Assembly (NCBI GenBank): GCA_017556885.1 | Contig: JAFYLV010000131.1 | Span: 1 to 18,421 of the forward strand | Origin: Clostridia bacterium | GTDB lineage: Bacteria; Bacillota; Clostridia; Oscillospirales; QAMX01 | Length of the DNA: 18,421 nucleotides | Reading direction: 5' to 3' | In this document: positions 8,231 to 15,251 of the stretch, one piece after another | Layout of the letters: every line of letters starts with the position of its first letter | How positions within the stretch are numbered: the first letter of the stretch is position 1 | The notes under the pieces: model-generated | Seen by the model: the letters and a program-made list of their open reading frames with translations, nothing else | What the model was told of the DNA's origin: nothing | The model's database searches: none | Program-made: the position numbers and the translations under genes

Positions 8231-8271
8231 GAATATAAAAACCGGAGCCGCACGTTTTATGCGCGGCTCCG
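8231..8271 (-). terminator. Rho-independent terminator of the M16 peptidase gene
   Basis: A nine-pair GC-rich stem (8243-8251 with 8263-8271, CGGAGCCGC/GCGGCTCCG) has an 11-base loop. On the minus strand it is followed by a T-rich run (GTTTTTATATTC, ending near 8231). It starts ten bases after the stop of the peptidase gene and ends just before the parE promoter, so it insulates the two units. Confidence 0.88.
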
Positions 8272-8280
8272 AAACTGATA

Positions 8281-9513
8281 TTATTGAATATCCGCGGGAA
8301 GATTACCGACATATGCGGCAGAATCGTTTCCGGAAGTAAAGATGCTCCGTGCAAGGCGGAGAATATCCTCGCAGGTCACGGCAGCATAATGCTCCAACGT
8401 TTTTTCGACATTGGGGAAGGTACCGTAAAGAAGCTCGCATCTGGCAAGCTGGCTCATGCGGGCACCGCTTCCTTCAAGGGAAATGAGCATGCCCGATTCC
8501 GTCTGATCGCGGGCGCGGTCAAGCTCTTCCCGGGTGACTCCGTCGGAAAGCAGCCGGTCGATCTCATCGCGGATCGCATTCTCAGTACGGTGAAGCAGTT
8601 CACAACTTGTAGCTGTATAGATATCGTAAAATCCTGCATCACTCAAGGCCGCTGGAACGCCGTATATCGAATAGCAAGCGCCCTCTTTCTCTCGAACTCT
8701 CTGGAAAAGACGGGAGGACATTCCGTCACCGAAAATCGTATTTAAAAGCCGAAGTGTAAATCGATCCGGAGACGCCGCAGTAATGGCCGGCCAGCGCAGG
8801 GCAATGTGTGCCTGCTCAATATCCTTTCGTTTCACCGAAAAAGCCGGTGTATACAATGTTTTGCGTGAAGAATTTACTTTTCCGGCAGGGAAGGCGGAAA
8901 ACAGTCCGGCAATGTAATCGATATCGCTATTCGTAAAGTTACCGCATACGGATATGATCATATTTGATCCGGTGTAGTGTGAACGCATATAATCGCGCAT
9001 GATCCCGGGGTCGATGCGGTTGAGCGCAGCTTTTGTGCCGAGGATCGGCCGTCCTGCGGGGGATCCTTTCAGAGAATCTATACTCAGCACCTCGGCCACC
9101 AGATCCTCCGGTGTGTCCTCGTACATGCTGATCTCTTCAAAAATCACACCGCGCTCGTTCTCGAGTTCATCCTCGCGGAGCGCTGGATTCAGGAGCATAT
9201 TGCAGAGAAGTTCTGCTGCCGTACGGAGGTGCCGCGACAGACAGGTCGTATAAAAACAAGTGTTTTCTTTGGTCGTATATGCGTTTGCATTTCCGCCGAT
9301 GCGGTCAAGGGCTGCCGCAAGATCTGCTGCGGGATGCTCAGTAGTTCCCTTAAAAACCATATGTTCAATAAAATGGGAAATGCCGGCAAGTCGTGCGGGT
9401 TCATGGCGGCTTCCGTTGCGCACCCATACGCCGATGCTCGCGGTATGGAAGTGAGGAATATCTTCACAAAGGATACAAAGCCGGTTTGGCAGCACTTTTT
9501 TTACATAACTCAT
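8281..9513 (-). CDS. M16-family (pitrilysin/insulinase type) zinc peptidase
   Basis: This 410-residue protein has the inverted zinc motif HxxEH as HFIEH (47-51; H47 and H51 bind zinc, E50 is the catalytic base). The distal glutamate ligand lies in VIFEEISM, probably E127, 76 residues after H51, as in mitochondrial processing peptidases. The C-terminal inactive half-domain includes AHIALRWPA and a GDGMSSRLFQRVREKEG block typical of the family. Length and layout resemble the Bacillus YmxG/MlpA group. No signal peptide is visible, so it is likely cytoplasmic; substrates are unknown. The gene stands alone, with its own promoter and terminator. The ribosome site before ATG 9513 is weak (GAGAG about nine bases upstream). 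Confidence 0.92.
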   Translation of the reverse strand: MSYVKKVLPNRLCILCEDIPHFHTASIGVWVRNGSRHEPARLAGISHFIEHMVFKGTTEHPAADLAAALDRIGGNANAYTTKENTCFYTTCLSRHLRTAAELLCNMLLNPALREDELENERGVIFEEISMYEDTPEDLVAEVLSIDSLKGSPAGRPILGTKAALNRIDPGIMRDYMRSHYTGSNMIISVCGNFTNSDIDYIAGLFSAFPAGKVNSSRKTLYTPAFSVKRKDIEQAHIALRWPAITAASPDRFTLRLLNTIFGDGMSSRLFQRVREKEGACYSIYGVPAALSDAGFYDIYTATSCELLHRTENAIRDEIDRLLSDGVTREELDRARDQTESGMLISLEGSGARMSQLARCELLYGTFPNVEKTLEHYAAVTCEDILRLARSIFTSGNDSAAYVGNLPADIQ

Positions 9514-9547
9514 CGGTGTTTACTCTCGCTTTCTTTTCATCTTTTAC

Positions 9548-9576
9548 ATTATAACCGAGTCAGGCCCTGCCTTCAA
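9548..9576 (-). promoter_or_regulatory. Sigma-A type promoter for the M16 peptidase gene
   Basis: On the minus strand a -35 TTGAAG (9571-9576), a 17-base spacer and a perfect -10 TATAAT (9548-9553) lie 35 bases before the peptidase ATG. It is divergent from the DUF3343 gene, whose start is about 70 bases away on the other strand. Confidence 0.82.
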
Positions 9577-9632
9577 TCATTTTTTTATATTTCACGACCT
9601 TCCCCTGAACAATGGCATAGAATATGAGGACG

Positions 9633-9640
9633 GGAGGTGG
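9633..9640 (+). promoter_or_regulatory. Ribosome binding site pointing to a TTG start for the DUF3343 gene
   Basis: GGAGGTGG lies seven bases before TTG 9648. The upstream in-frame ATG at 9624 has no purine-rich site before it and would place this strong site inside the coding region. Confidence 0.7.
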
Positions 9641-9647
9641 AATTGGT

Positions 9648-9863
9648 TTGAATACGATTTTGATCATAATCCGGTCTGCGACTGTCGGGATGCAGATCCG
9701 GGATGCACTGCGGCACGGCGGAATATCCGCACGGCTCGTGCGCGTTCCGCGGGAATATACCGACGGCAGCTGTACGCAGGCAGTGGAAATTTCAAGCATT
9801 GATAAAGGCACTGCGGAATTCATTCTGAGAAGGGCCGGGATCCACGACTTCCGTTTCCGCTAA
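9648..9863 (+). CDS. DUF3343 protein (putative Se/S carrier-like), TTG start
   Basis: This 71-residue protein (79 if the ATG at 9624 were used) reads ILIIIRSATVGMQIRDALR, then GISARLVRVPRE, then SCTQAVEIS. This matches the DUF3343 pattern: a beta strand and helix, a VPRE motif (33-36) and a conserved cysteine (C42). Pfam describes the family as putative Se/S carrier-like, and its genes often sit beside cysteine desulfurase-like or selenium-related genes in Clostridia. Here a class V enzyme starts 14 bases downstream. I infer that C42 may carry persulfide or perselenide. The residue after the cysteine is threonine where I expect glycine in many relatives. A possible -10 TAGAAT at 9618-9623 overlaps the first base position before the ATG, which also favours the TTG, but no good -35 accompanies it. 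Confidence 0.78.
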   Translation: MNTILIIIRSATVGMQIRDALRHGGISARLVRVPREYTDGSCTQAVEISSIDKGTAEFILRRAGIHDFRFR

Positions 9864-9877
9864 AGAGGGTGAATTGA

Positions 9878-11002
9878 ATGATATATCTTGATTCTGCCGC
9901 CACCACGTTTCAAAAGCCCGCATCAGTTCTGCGCTCCGTTTACAATGCAATGCTTGAGACTGCATCACCGGCAAGAGGAGGATATCCGCAATCGGAAAAA
10001 GCCGGCGAGATCATCTTTGAGGCCCGTCGAGAGATTAAGGAGCTCTTTGGCCTATCGGATGAACGGCACGTGATATTCACAAAAAATGCAACTGAAGCAC
10101 TAAATATCGCAATTCAAGGCTTTACTCGGCCGGGAGATGAGGTCGTCATCTCATGTCTTGAGCATAACGCTGTTGTACGACCGCTTGAGACCGGTCGCCG
10201 CATCTGGAAAATTGCGCCGTTTCGGGCTGATCGGCCAGAAACGGCGGTCGAAAGCTTTGACCGTCTTCTGAATCGCAGGACAAAACTTGCGGTATGTACG
10301 CTCGTATCCAACGTATTCGGCTCGATCCTGCCGTGCGGTGAGATCGGACTAACCTGCAGAAAGCGTGGGATCCCTTTCGTTGTAGATGCCTCACAGGCAG
10401 CAGGGTGCCTTGATTTTACCCCTGAATCACTTTGTGCAGACGCGGTATGTATGCCGGGGCATAAAAGCTTATACGGACCACCGGGAACCGGACTGATGCT
10501 CATGGCAGGTCATAATCTGCCGCGCAGTCTCATACAGGGCGGTACGGGAACGGTATCGGCAGAGCTCCGACAGCCTGGAGATCTGCCGGAGCTTTATGAA
10601 AGTGGAACGCCGAACACACCTGGCATCGCGGGGCTTCTGGAGGGCATTCGTTTTGTAAAAAGAGAAACACCGCATAAGATCCTTCGGCACGATCGAATGC
10701 TGATAAACAGACTGATCCCGCAAATTGTTGACGTATACGATTTTCCGGGCCTTGCCGATGAATGTAACCGAACAGGTGTGCTTGCCATCATCCCTAAAAA
10801 CAACTCTATAGACAAGGTAGAGGAGATGCTGATCCGTGCACAGATTTGTGTCCGCACCGGACTGCAGTGCGCACCGCTCGCGCATAAAACGCAAGGCACG
10901 TTCAATACGGGTGTGATCCGGATCAGCACCTCTGTTTTCAATACGGAAGATGAGATCGATGAAACCGCACGGGTACTTCGTCACGCGGCAGGAGAGATAT
11001 AA
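9878..11002 (+). CDS. Class V aminotransferase, cysteine desulfurase family
   Basis: This 374-residue PLP enzyme should release sulfur (or selenium) from cysteine (or selenocysteine) as a protein-bound persulfide. Visible features are YLDSAATTFQKP (3-14), TKNATEALN (68-76), H96 in CLEHNAVVRP (stacks on PLP), D170 in VVDASQAAG (binds the PLP nitrogen), K196 in MPGHKSLYGPPGTG (the PLP Schiff-base lysine) and C331 in RTGLQCAP (326-333). C331 sits where the catalytic cysteine of SufS-type enzymes lies. The pattern fits the cysteine desulfurase subfamily common in Clostridia (TIGR01977-like) rather than IscS. ATG 9878 follows AGAGGGTG. The DUF3343 gene ends 14 bases upstream, so the two form an operon. 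No iscU, sufBCD or selD gene is in the window, so the sulfur or selenium acceptor is not visible apart from the DUF3343 protein. Confidence 0.9.
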   Translation: MIYLDSAATTFQKPASVLRSVYNAMLETASPARGGYPQSEKAGEIIFEARREIKELFGLSDERHVIFTKNATEALNIAIQGFTRPGDEVVISCLEHNAVVRPLETGRRIWKIAPFRADRPETAVESFDRLLNRRTKLAVCTLVSNVFGSILPCGEIGLTCRKRGIPFVVDASQAAGCLDFTPESLCADAVCMPGHKSLYGPPGTGLMLMAGHNLPRSLIQGGTGTVSAELRQPGDLPELYESGTPNTPGIAGLLEGIRFVKRETPHKILRHDRMLINRLIPQIVDVYDFPGLADECNRTGVLAIIPKNNSIDKVEEMLIRAQICVRTGLQCAPLAHKTQGTFNTGVIRISTSVFNTEDEIDETARVLRHAAGEI

Positions 11003-11032
11003 GAAAAGTTTTAAATTCCATGCCGTTTCCTG

Positions 11033-11061
11033 TTTCATTTCTCTTTAATCTGTGTTATCAT
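11033..11061 (+). promoter_or_regulatory. Probable promoter of the cdaA operon
   Basis: TTTCAT (11033-11038), a 17-base spacer and TATCAT (11056-11061) with an upstream TG (extended -10) lie 30 bases before the cdaA ATG. The match is moderate. No terminator hairpin separates the upstream desulfurase gene, so read-through from there is also possible. Confidence 0.45.
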
Positions 11062-11080
11062 ATTAGAGAGTATATATACA

Positions 11081-11085
11081 GGAGG
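11081..11085 (+). promoter_or_regulatory. Ribosome binding site fixing the cdaA start
   Basis: GGAGG lies six bases before ATG 11092. The in-frame ATG 72 bases further upstream lacks such a site and precedes the likely promoter -10. Confidence 0.85.
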
Positions 11086-11091
11086 AAAGGT

Positions 11092-11955
11092 ATGGAATTT
11101 CTAAACACATTACGCAACGCCTTTGTTACCTTCAGGATACAGGATATCATCGATATTTTGATCGTTGCTTACCTGTTTTATAAACTTCTGTTCATTTTTA
11201 AAAATACCAGCGGTATTCAGATCCTTTGGGGCATCGTGCTCATCATGATCGTCAGCCAGATCTCCGGCTGGCTGGAACTCCACCTGCTCAATTACATATT
11301 TTCCGGCGCACTGCAGATTGGAATCATTGCCATTGTTATTGTTTTCCAGCCGGAGCTTCGAAGTATGCTGGAACGCATAGGCCGAAAAGGTTTCCATATA
11401 CAGACCTATCTTGGAAAACAGGACAAAAGCGGCACGGCCGACCTGATCCAGGCTGCGGGCCTGATCTCCGAGGCCTGCGCGCACATGTCCCGCGAGAAAA
11501 CCGGCGCTCTCATCGTGATCCAGCAGCATTCCCAGCTTGGCGATATCGTCAACACCGGTACGGTTTTGAATGCCGATGTTTCCGCATCCCTTCTGGAGAA
11601 TATCTTTTTCCATAATTCTCCCTTACACGACGGAGCCGTTGTCATCTCCGGCCGCAAAATCATTGCAGCCGGCTGCGTGCTTCCCCTTTCCAAAAACGAC
11701 ATGCTTTCTAAGGAGCTCGGCACCCGGCACCGCGCCGGCATCGGCATTACGGAGCAGACGGATGCCATCAGTGTTATCGTATCCGAAGAGACCGGATCTA
11801 TTTCGGTGGCAGAGGGCGGTATGCTGAAACGCCACCTGAATGCGGAAACGCTGACGCGAATCCTTGAAAAAGCTTTAACTCCGAACAATATCGAAATAAA
11901 GAATAAGAAATTCTCCCTGGATATGCTCCGAAAGGGGGATAGAAAAGATGCGTAA
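11092..11955 (+). CDS. cdaA: Diadenylate cyclase CdaA (c-di-AMP synthase)
   Basis: This membrane-bound enzyme makes c-di-AMP from two ATP and controls potassium and osmolyte balance and wall homeostasis. The 287 residues fit the usual size. Three N-terminal membrane segments (about 18-37, 42-60 and 68-86) precede a coiled linker with QPELRSMLERIGR (86-98). The DAC (DisA_N) domain has the two signature motifs DGA (180-182) and GTRHR (210-214), the latter followed by AGIGITEQTDA. All catalytic motif residues are present. The gene overlaps cdaR by eight bases, the standard order in Firmicutes, where CdaR regulates the cyclase. Confidence 0.97.
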   Translation: MEFLNTLRNAFVTFRIQDIIDILIVAYLFYKLLFIFKNTSGIQILWGIVLIMIVSQISGWLELHLLNYIFSGALQIGIIAIVIVFQPELRSMLERIGRKGFHIQTYLGKQDKSGTADLIQAAGLISEACAHMSREKTGALIVIQQHSQLGDIVNTGTVLNADVSASLLENIFFHNSPLHDGAVVISGRKIIAAGCVLPLSKNDMLSKELGTRHRAGIGITEQTDAISVIVSEETGSISVAEGGMLKRHLNAETLTRILEKALTPNNIEIKNKKFSLDMLRKGDRKDA

Positions 11956-13180
11956 TTTTTTTAAAAAGCACGATATGCTTCTGCGGCTGCTGTCCATTCT
12001 CTTTGCAGTGGCCTGCTGGTTCTTTGTCATGGGTGTCAATGACCCCGAGATTGAGATGACCGTCCGCCGCGTTCCTCTGAATTTTACGGGTGAATACACT
12101 CTGCAGGAAAATTACAATATGCAGATCATCTCCGGTCGCGTTGCTACGGTCAATGTTCGTGTCCGTGGCTCCCGCAGCGATCTTCTTCGGTTGAAGAAAA
12201 CGGATATTACCGCGTATGTGGACGTTGCCGGTATCGAGGAAGCCGGTAATCATAACATCGACTGTACCGTACGGCTCCCCAACAGTAATCTGCAGCTTGC
12301 AAACAAGGATCAGCTCTATTTAAATCTTTTCATCGACTCCATAGTCGAAGTTGAGGTACCGGTCATCGCGGAGATCACCGGCAACGCAGCCGACGGATGC
12401 TCTCTTGGTGCGGCAAAGCTTTCGCCCTCCACGGTGTTGATCTCCGGACCCTCTTCGGAGCTGCGTAATCTTTCCCACGCCCAGGTCGTCATTAAAACCG
12501 GGGTTATTTCCGAAAGCTTCTTCGGTGAATACAGTTATAAGCTGATCAACCTTGACGGAGATGAGTTCAGCTCATCCTATATCCGTAAAAAAACGGATAA
12601 GATCTCTGCTACTGTGCCCGTTCACATTCAGAAAACAGTTCCTCTGACCGTTTCTCTGCACGAATTCGGCTCACTTACCGCTGAGAATGTTGCCGTCGAT
12701 ATCGTACCTAAAGAGATCACATTGGCAGGTGAGCGCTCTGCGCTCGAATCCCTCGACTCGCTCTCCGTTGCCACTGTCACTCTGTCTGATGTTTCCGATG
12801 CCGGCTACAAAGCAACCGTTCAGCTCACCATCCCCGAAGGCATTGTGAATGTTTCTGATATCTCTGCGGCGGACGTCCGTGTCACTCTTAAAGATGTCGT
12901 CAGCAAATCCTTTACAGTGACCCGTATCAAAGTTATCAATACGCCGCAGGGAAAGAATGTGACTCTGCTTGAAAAAGAAAAGCAGATCACCCTGCGCGGC
13001 AACGAAGCTTTTCTGTCTCAGTTGAAAGACACGGATATCTGCCTCGTCCTTGATATGGCAACTGTTTCCAACACGAATGGCAAGAAGAAAGTCACCGCCC
13101 AAGTCACCGTGGATGATACCTCCGGCGGATTCATCCCGGGTAGCGCATATAAGATCGCCGTACGTCTGGAAAACAAATGA
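11948..13180 (+). CDS. cdaR: CdaR, YbbR-domain regulator of CdaA
   Basis: This 410-residue protein has one N-terminal membrane anchor (about 10-30, LLRLLSILFAVACWFFVMGV). An extracytoplasmic region follows that I divide into four YbbR-like repeats of about 95 residues (roughly 34-128, 129-223, 224-316 and 317-410). Each repeat has the VPV/VPL...V.G....L pattern, for example VPLNFTGEY, VPVIAEITG and VPLTVSLHEFG. CdaR is known to bind CdaA and modulate its activity. The start overlaps the cdaA end (GATGCGTAA), and AGGGGG precedes it. The stop overlaps the next gene by four bases (ATGA), showing translational coupling in this unit. Confidence 0.95.
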   Translation: MRNFFKKHDMLLRLLSILFAVACWFFVMGVNDPEIEMTVRRVPLNFTGEYTLQENYNMQIISGRVATVNVRVRGSRSDLLRLKKTDITAYVDVAGIEEAGNHNIDCTVRLPNSNLQLANKDQLYLNLFIDSIVEVEVPVIAEITGNAADGCSLGAAKLSPSTVLISGPSSELRNLSHAQVVIKTGVISESFFGEYSYKLINLDGDEFSSSYIRKKTDKISATVPVHIQKTVPLTVSLHEFGSLTAENVAVDIVPKEITLAGERSALESLDSLSVATVTLSDVSDAGYKATVQLTIPEGIVNVSDISAADVRVTLKDVVSKSFTVTRIKVINTPQGKNVTLLEKEKQITLRGNEAFLSQLKDTDICLVLDMATVSNTNGKKKVTAQVTVDDTSGGFIPGSAYKIAVRLENK

Positions 13181-14760
13181 TCCTGACCGTTTCTAATATT
13201 TACTCCACTCTGGATGCAAATTCCGAGGAGATCATTACAATTGCGCGGCGTAAGGCAAAGCTGGCACCCACTGTATCCGGAAGCATTTCACGCAGGTCTG
13301 TGGATGCGCGGCGAGGTAGAGTCGGCTTTGTCTGGTCCGTTTCCTTTGCTTTGGATGACAGAGAAAAGGTAACATCCGGGCAGGATATCCGCGTAACTAC
13401 GGAAGAAGTCATTGATTACTCACACGGCCGCAGGCAATGTAACCTGCGGCCTGTTGTCGTTGGTTTCGGCCCGGCAGGTATGTTTGCTGCGCTGACCCTT
13501 GCAGAGGCCGGATTCCGCCCCGTTGTGTTGGAGCGCGGTGCCGCAATCGAAGAGAGGGACTGCGATGTATCCCATTTTTTTGAAAGCGGAATTTTAAATC
13601 CAGAGTCCAATATCCAGTTCGGTGAGGGCGGAGCCGGCACGTATTCCGACGGTAAACTCAATACCGGTGTCAACAGTCCTCTTTGTCACGAGGTTTTACG
13701 TCAGCTTGTGCGATTTGGTGCGGATCCGGATATTCGGATCGCCGCAAAGCCGCATATCGGTACTGACGCGCTGAAGGATGTGGTCATCCGTCTTCGCAAA
13801 CATATCCAAGCCCTTGGCGGAGAAATCCATTTTAACACAAAGCTGACCGGCCTTCGCGTTCAATCCGGAAAACTCAAGGCTGTTTGCACGAATTCCGGGG
13901 ATATTCCTGCTGAACAATGTATCCTTGCCATCGGTCATAGTGCCCGGGATACCTTCCGCTATCTACGGGATACCGGAATCTACATGGAGCAGAAGCTTTT
14001 TTCCATGGGCGTGCGCATCGAACATCTGCAGACGGACATTGACGAAGCCTTGTACGGCAAATATGCAGGGCATCCGGCTCTCGGTCCTGCCGATTACAAG
14101 CTTTGGGACCGAAGCGGAGAACGCGGCGTTTATTCCTTCTGTATGTGCCCTGGCGGCACGGTTGTTGCCGCGGCTTCCATGGAAGGCGGTGTGGTCACAA
14201 ACGGCATGAGCGACAGTAAGCGCTCGGGAAGAAACGCAAATGCCGCCCTCGTAGTTGAGATACTTCCGCAGGATTTCAGCAGTGACGATCCTCTGGCAGG
14301 ACTTTGCCTTCAGGAGCAGGTTGAGCGCGCCGCCTTTTCTGCGGCCGGCGGTCGTTATGCCGCGCCGGTATGCCGTCTGTCCGATTTTATGGACGGCCGA
14401 CTCCGGTCGGACGGCCCGGGCAGAGTTCTTCCTACATATCCCGCAGGTGTATCGTGGCAGGAGGTTTCGCCTTTCTTTTTGCCGGGTGCTGCCGATGCAC
14501 TCCGAGCATCCATGCCGCGTTTTGCGCACCGCATTCGCGGCTTTGACACTCCGGATGCTCTGCTTACCGCCCCGGAAACAAGAACATCGTCACCCGTACG
14601 TATTCTGCGCGGAGAGGATCTCTATTCACCTTCCGTTGAAGGCCTCATACCCTGCGGAGAAGGCGCAGGATACGCCGGCGGAATCACCAGTGCCGCTGCT
14701 GACGGCCTGCGTTGCGCCCTTCGCATCCTGCGGGAATTTGCCCCGACGAAAGGAGAATAA
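13177..14760 (+). CDS. FAD-dependent oxidoreductase, COG2509-like
   Basis: This 527-residue protein belongs to the uncharacterised FAD-dependent dehydrogenase group. An N-terminal domain of about 90 residues (possibly a substrate or partner module) precedes the Rossmann motif VVVGFGPAGMFAALTLAEAG (93-112), with E119 at the end of the second strand expected to bind the ribose of FAD. FGEGGAGTYSDGKLNTG (148-164) is a family hallmark, as is the C-terminal CGEGAGYAGGITSAAADG block that closes the FAD site. No membrane segment is seen, so it is likely cytoplasmic. The physiological substrate of the family is unknown to me. It starts inside the cdaR stop codon (ATGA) and is followed six bases later by an RseC-like gene, placing it in the c-di-AMP operon. 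That suggests co-expression rather than a proven functional link. Confidence 0.88.
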   Translation: MILTVSNIYSTLDANSEEIITIARRKAKLAPTVSGSISRRSVDARRGRVGFVWSVSFALDDREKVTSGQDIRVTTEEVIDYSHGRRQCNLRPVVVGFGPAGMFAALTLAEAGFRPVVLERGAAIEERDCDVSHFFESGILNPESNIQFGEGGAGTYSDGKLNTGVNSPLCHEVLRQLVRFGADPDIRIAAKPHIGTDALKDVVIRLRKHIQALGGEIHFNTKLTGLRVQSGKLKAVCTNSGDIPAEQCILAIGHSARDTFRYLRDTGIYMEQKLFSMGVRIEHLQTDIDEALYGKYAGHPALGPADYKLWDRSGERGVYSFCMCPGGTVVAAASMEGGVVTNGMSDSKRSGRNANAALVVEILPQDFSSDDPLAGLCLQEQVERAAFSAAGGRYAAPVCRLSDFMDGRLRSDGPGRVLPTYPAGVSWQEVSPFFLPGAADALRASMPRFAHRIRGFDTPDALLTAPETRTSSPVRILRGEDLYSPSVEGLIPCGEGAGYAGGITSAAADGLRCALRILREFAPTKGE

Positions 14761-14766
14761 CGCATC

Positions 14767-15204
14767 ATGAACGGAATCGGTACAGTTATCTCACTTCGTC
14801 CCGGCGAAGCCGAGGTCGAAGTCAAACGCGAATCAGCCTGCGGCATGATGCACGAAGGCGGCTGCGGTGAATGCCACGGATGCGATTCTGCCCTTCGTGA
14901 GATCCGCACCTTTATGACAGATCCTATCGGCGTTAAGATCGGTGACCGGGTCGAGTTTTTCTCTCCCTCCCGCAACATTCTTCTGCTATCTGTGCTCGTG
15001 TTTGCGGTACCTTTGCTTCTTATGATTGCCGTATATTTTATCGCTTCATCGTTTTTGATCGAGGCATGGTCTGTTGTCGTTTCCCTTGGAGCGGCGGTAC
15101 TTTGGTTTATTCTTTTGAAAATCATTGATAAGCCCCTTGGCGCATATGCAAAATGCGAAATTCTACGTGTAGTATATTGCGCAGAAAATATGGATAACGA
15201 TTAG
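14767..15204 (+). CDS. RseC/MucC-like membrane protein (SoxR-reducing system family)
   Basis: This 145-residue protein has an N-terminal cytoplasmic cysteine cluster: C25, C33, C36 and C39 (CGMMHEGGCGECHGC). It is followed by a small beta domain with a GDRVEF turn (59-64) and two membrane segments (about 70-94 and 100-120). This is the plan of RseC, which is linked in other bacteria to reduction of SoxR and often encoded with Rnf complexes. The four cysteines could hold a metal cluster or disulfide; that is inference. The ATG follows AGGAG 11 bases upstream, and the gene closes the operon before a terminator. The partner Rnf genes are not in the window. Confidence 0.87.
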   Translation: MNGIGTVISLRPGEAEVEVKRESACGMMHEGGCGECHGCDSALREIRTFMTDPIGVKIGDRVEFFSPSRNILLLSVLVFAVPLLLMIAVYFIASSFLIEAWSVVVSLGAAVLWFILLKIIDKPLGAYAKCEILRVVYCAENMDND

Positions 15205-15248
15205 AAGATGCCCTGCAGTTCGAAAACTGCAGGGCTTCTGTTTTTTCT
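15203..15248 (+). terminator. Rho-independent terminator of the cdaA-cdaR operon
   Basis: A perfect 11-pair stem (15210-15220 with 15225-15235, GCCCTGCAGTT/AACTGCAGGGC) has a CGAA loop and is followed by TTCTGTTTTTTC. On the other strand the sequence after the hairpin has no T-run, so it should act mainly on the rightward operon. The convergent leftward gene stops at 15252, just beyond it. Confidence 0.9.
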
Positions 15249-15251
15249 CGT

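Noticed and set aside
8231..8271. Hairpin before parE considered as a riboswitch or attenuator of parE
   Set aside because: It lies upstream of the parE promoter rather than in its leader, and has stem plus T-run geometry directly after the peptidase stop; a terminator explains it.
11020..11091. Upstream in-frame ATG giving a 24-residue longer CdaA
   Set aside because: It has no ribosome site, precedes the probable -10 element, and the strong GGAGG is placed for ATG 11092.
13963..14529. Open frame of 188 codons opposite the FAD oxidoreductase gene
   Set aside because: It is antisense to a protein with clear FAD-binding motifs and its own composition is shadow-like.
15203..15248. Hairpin considered as a bidirectional terminator for the convergent leftward gene
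   Set aside because: The leftward side lacks a T-run (ATCTTCTAATCG), so only the rightward function is well supported.
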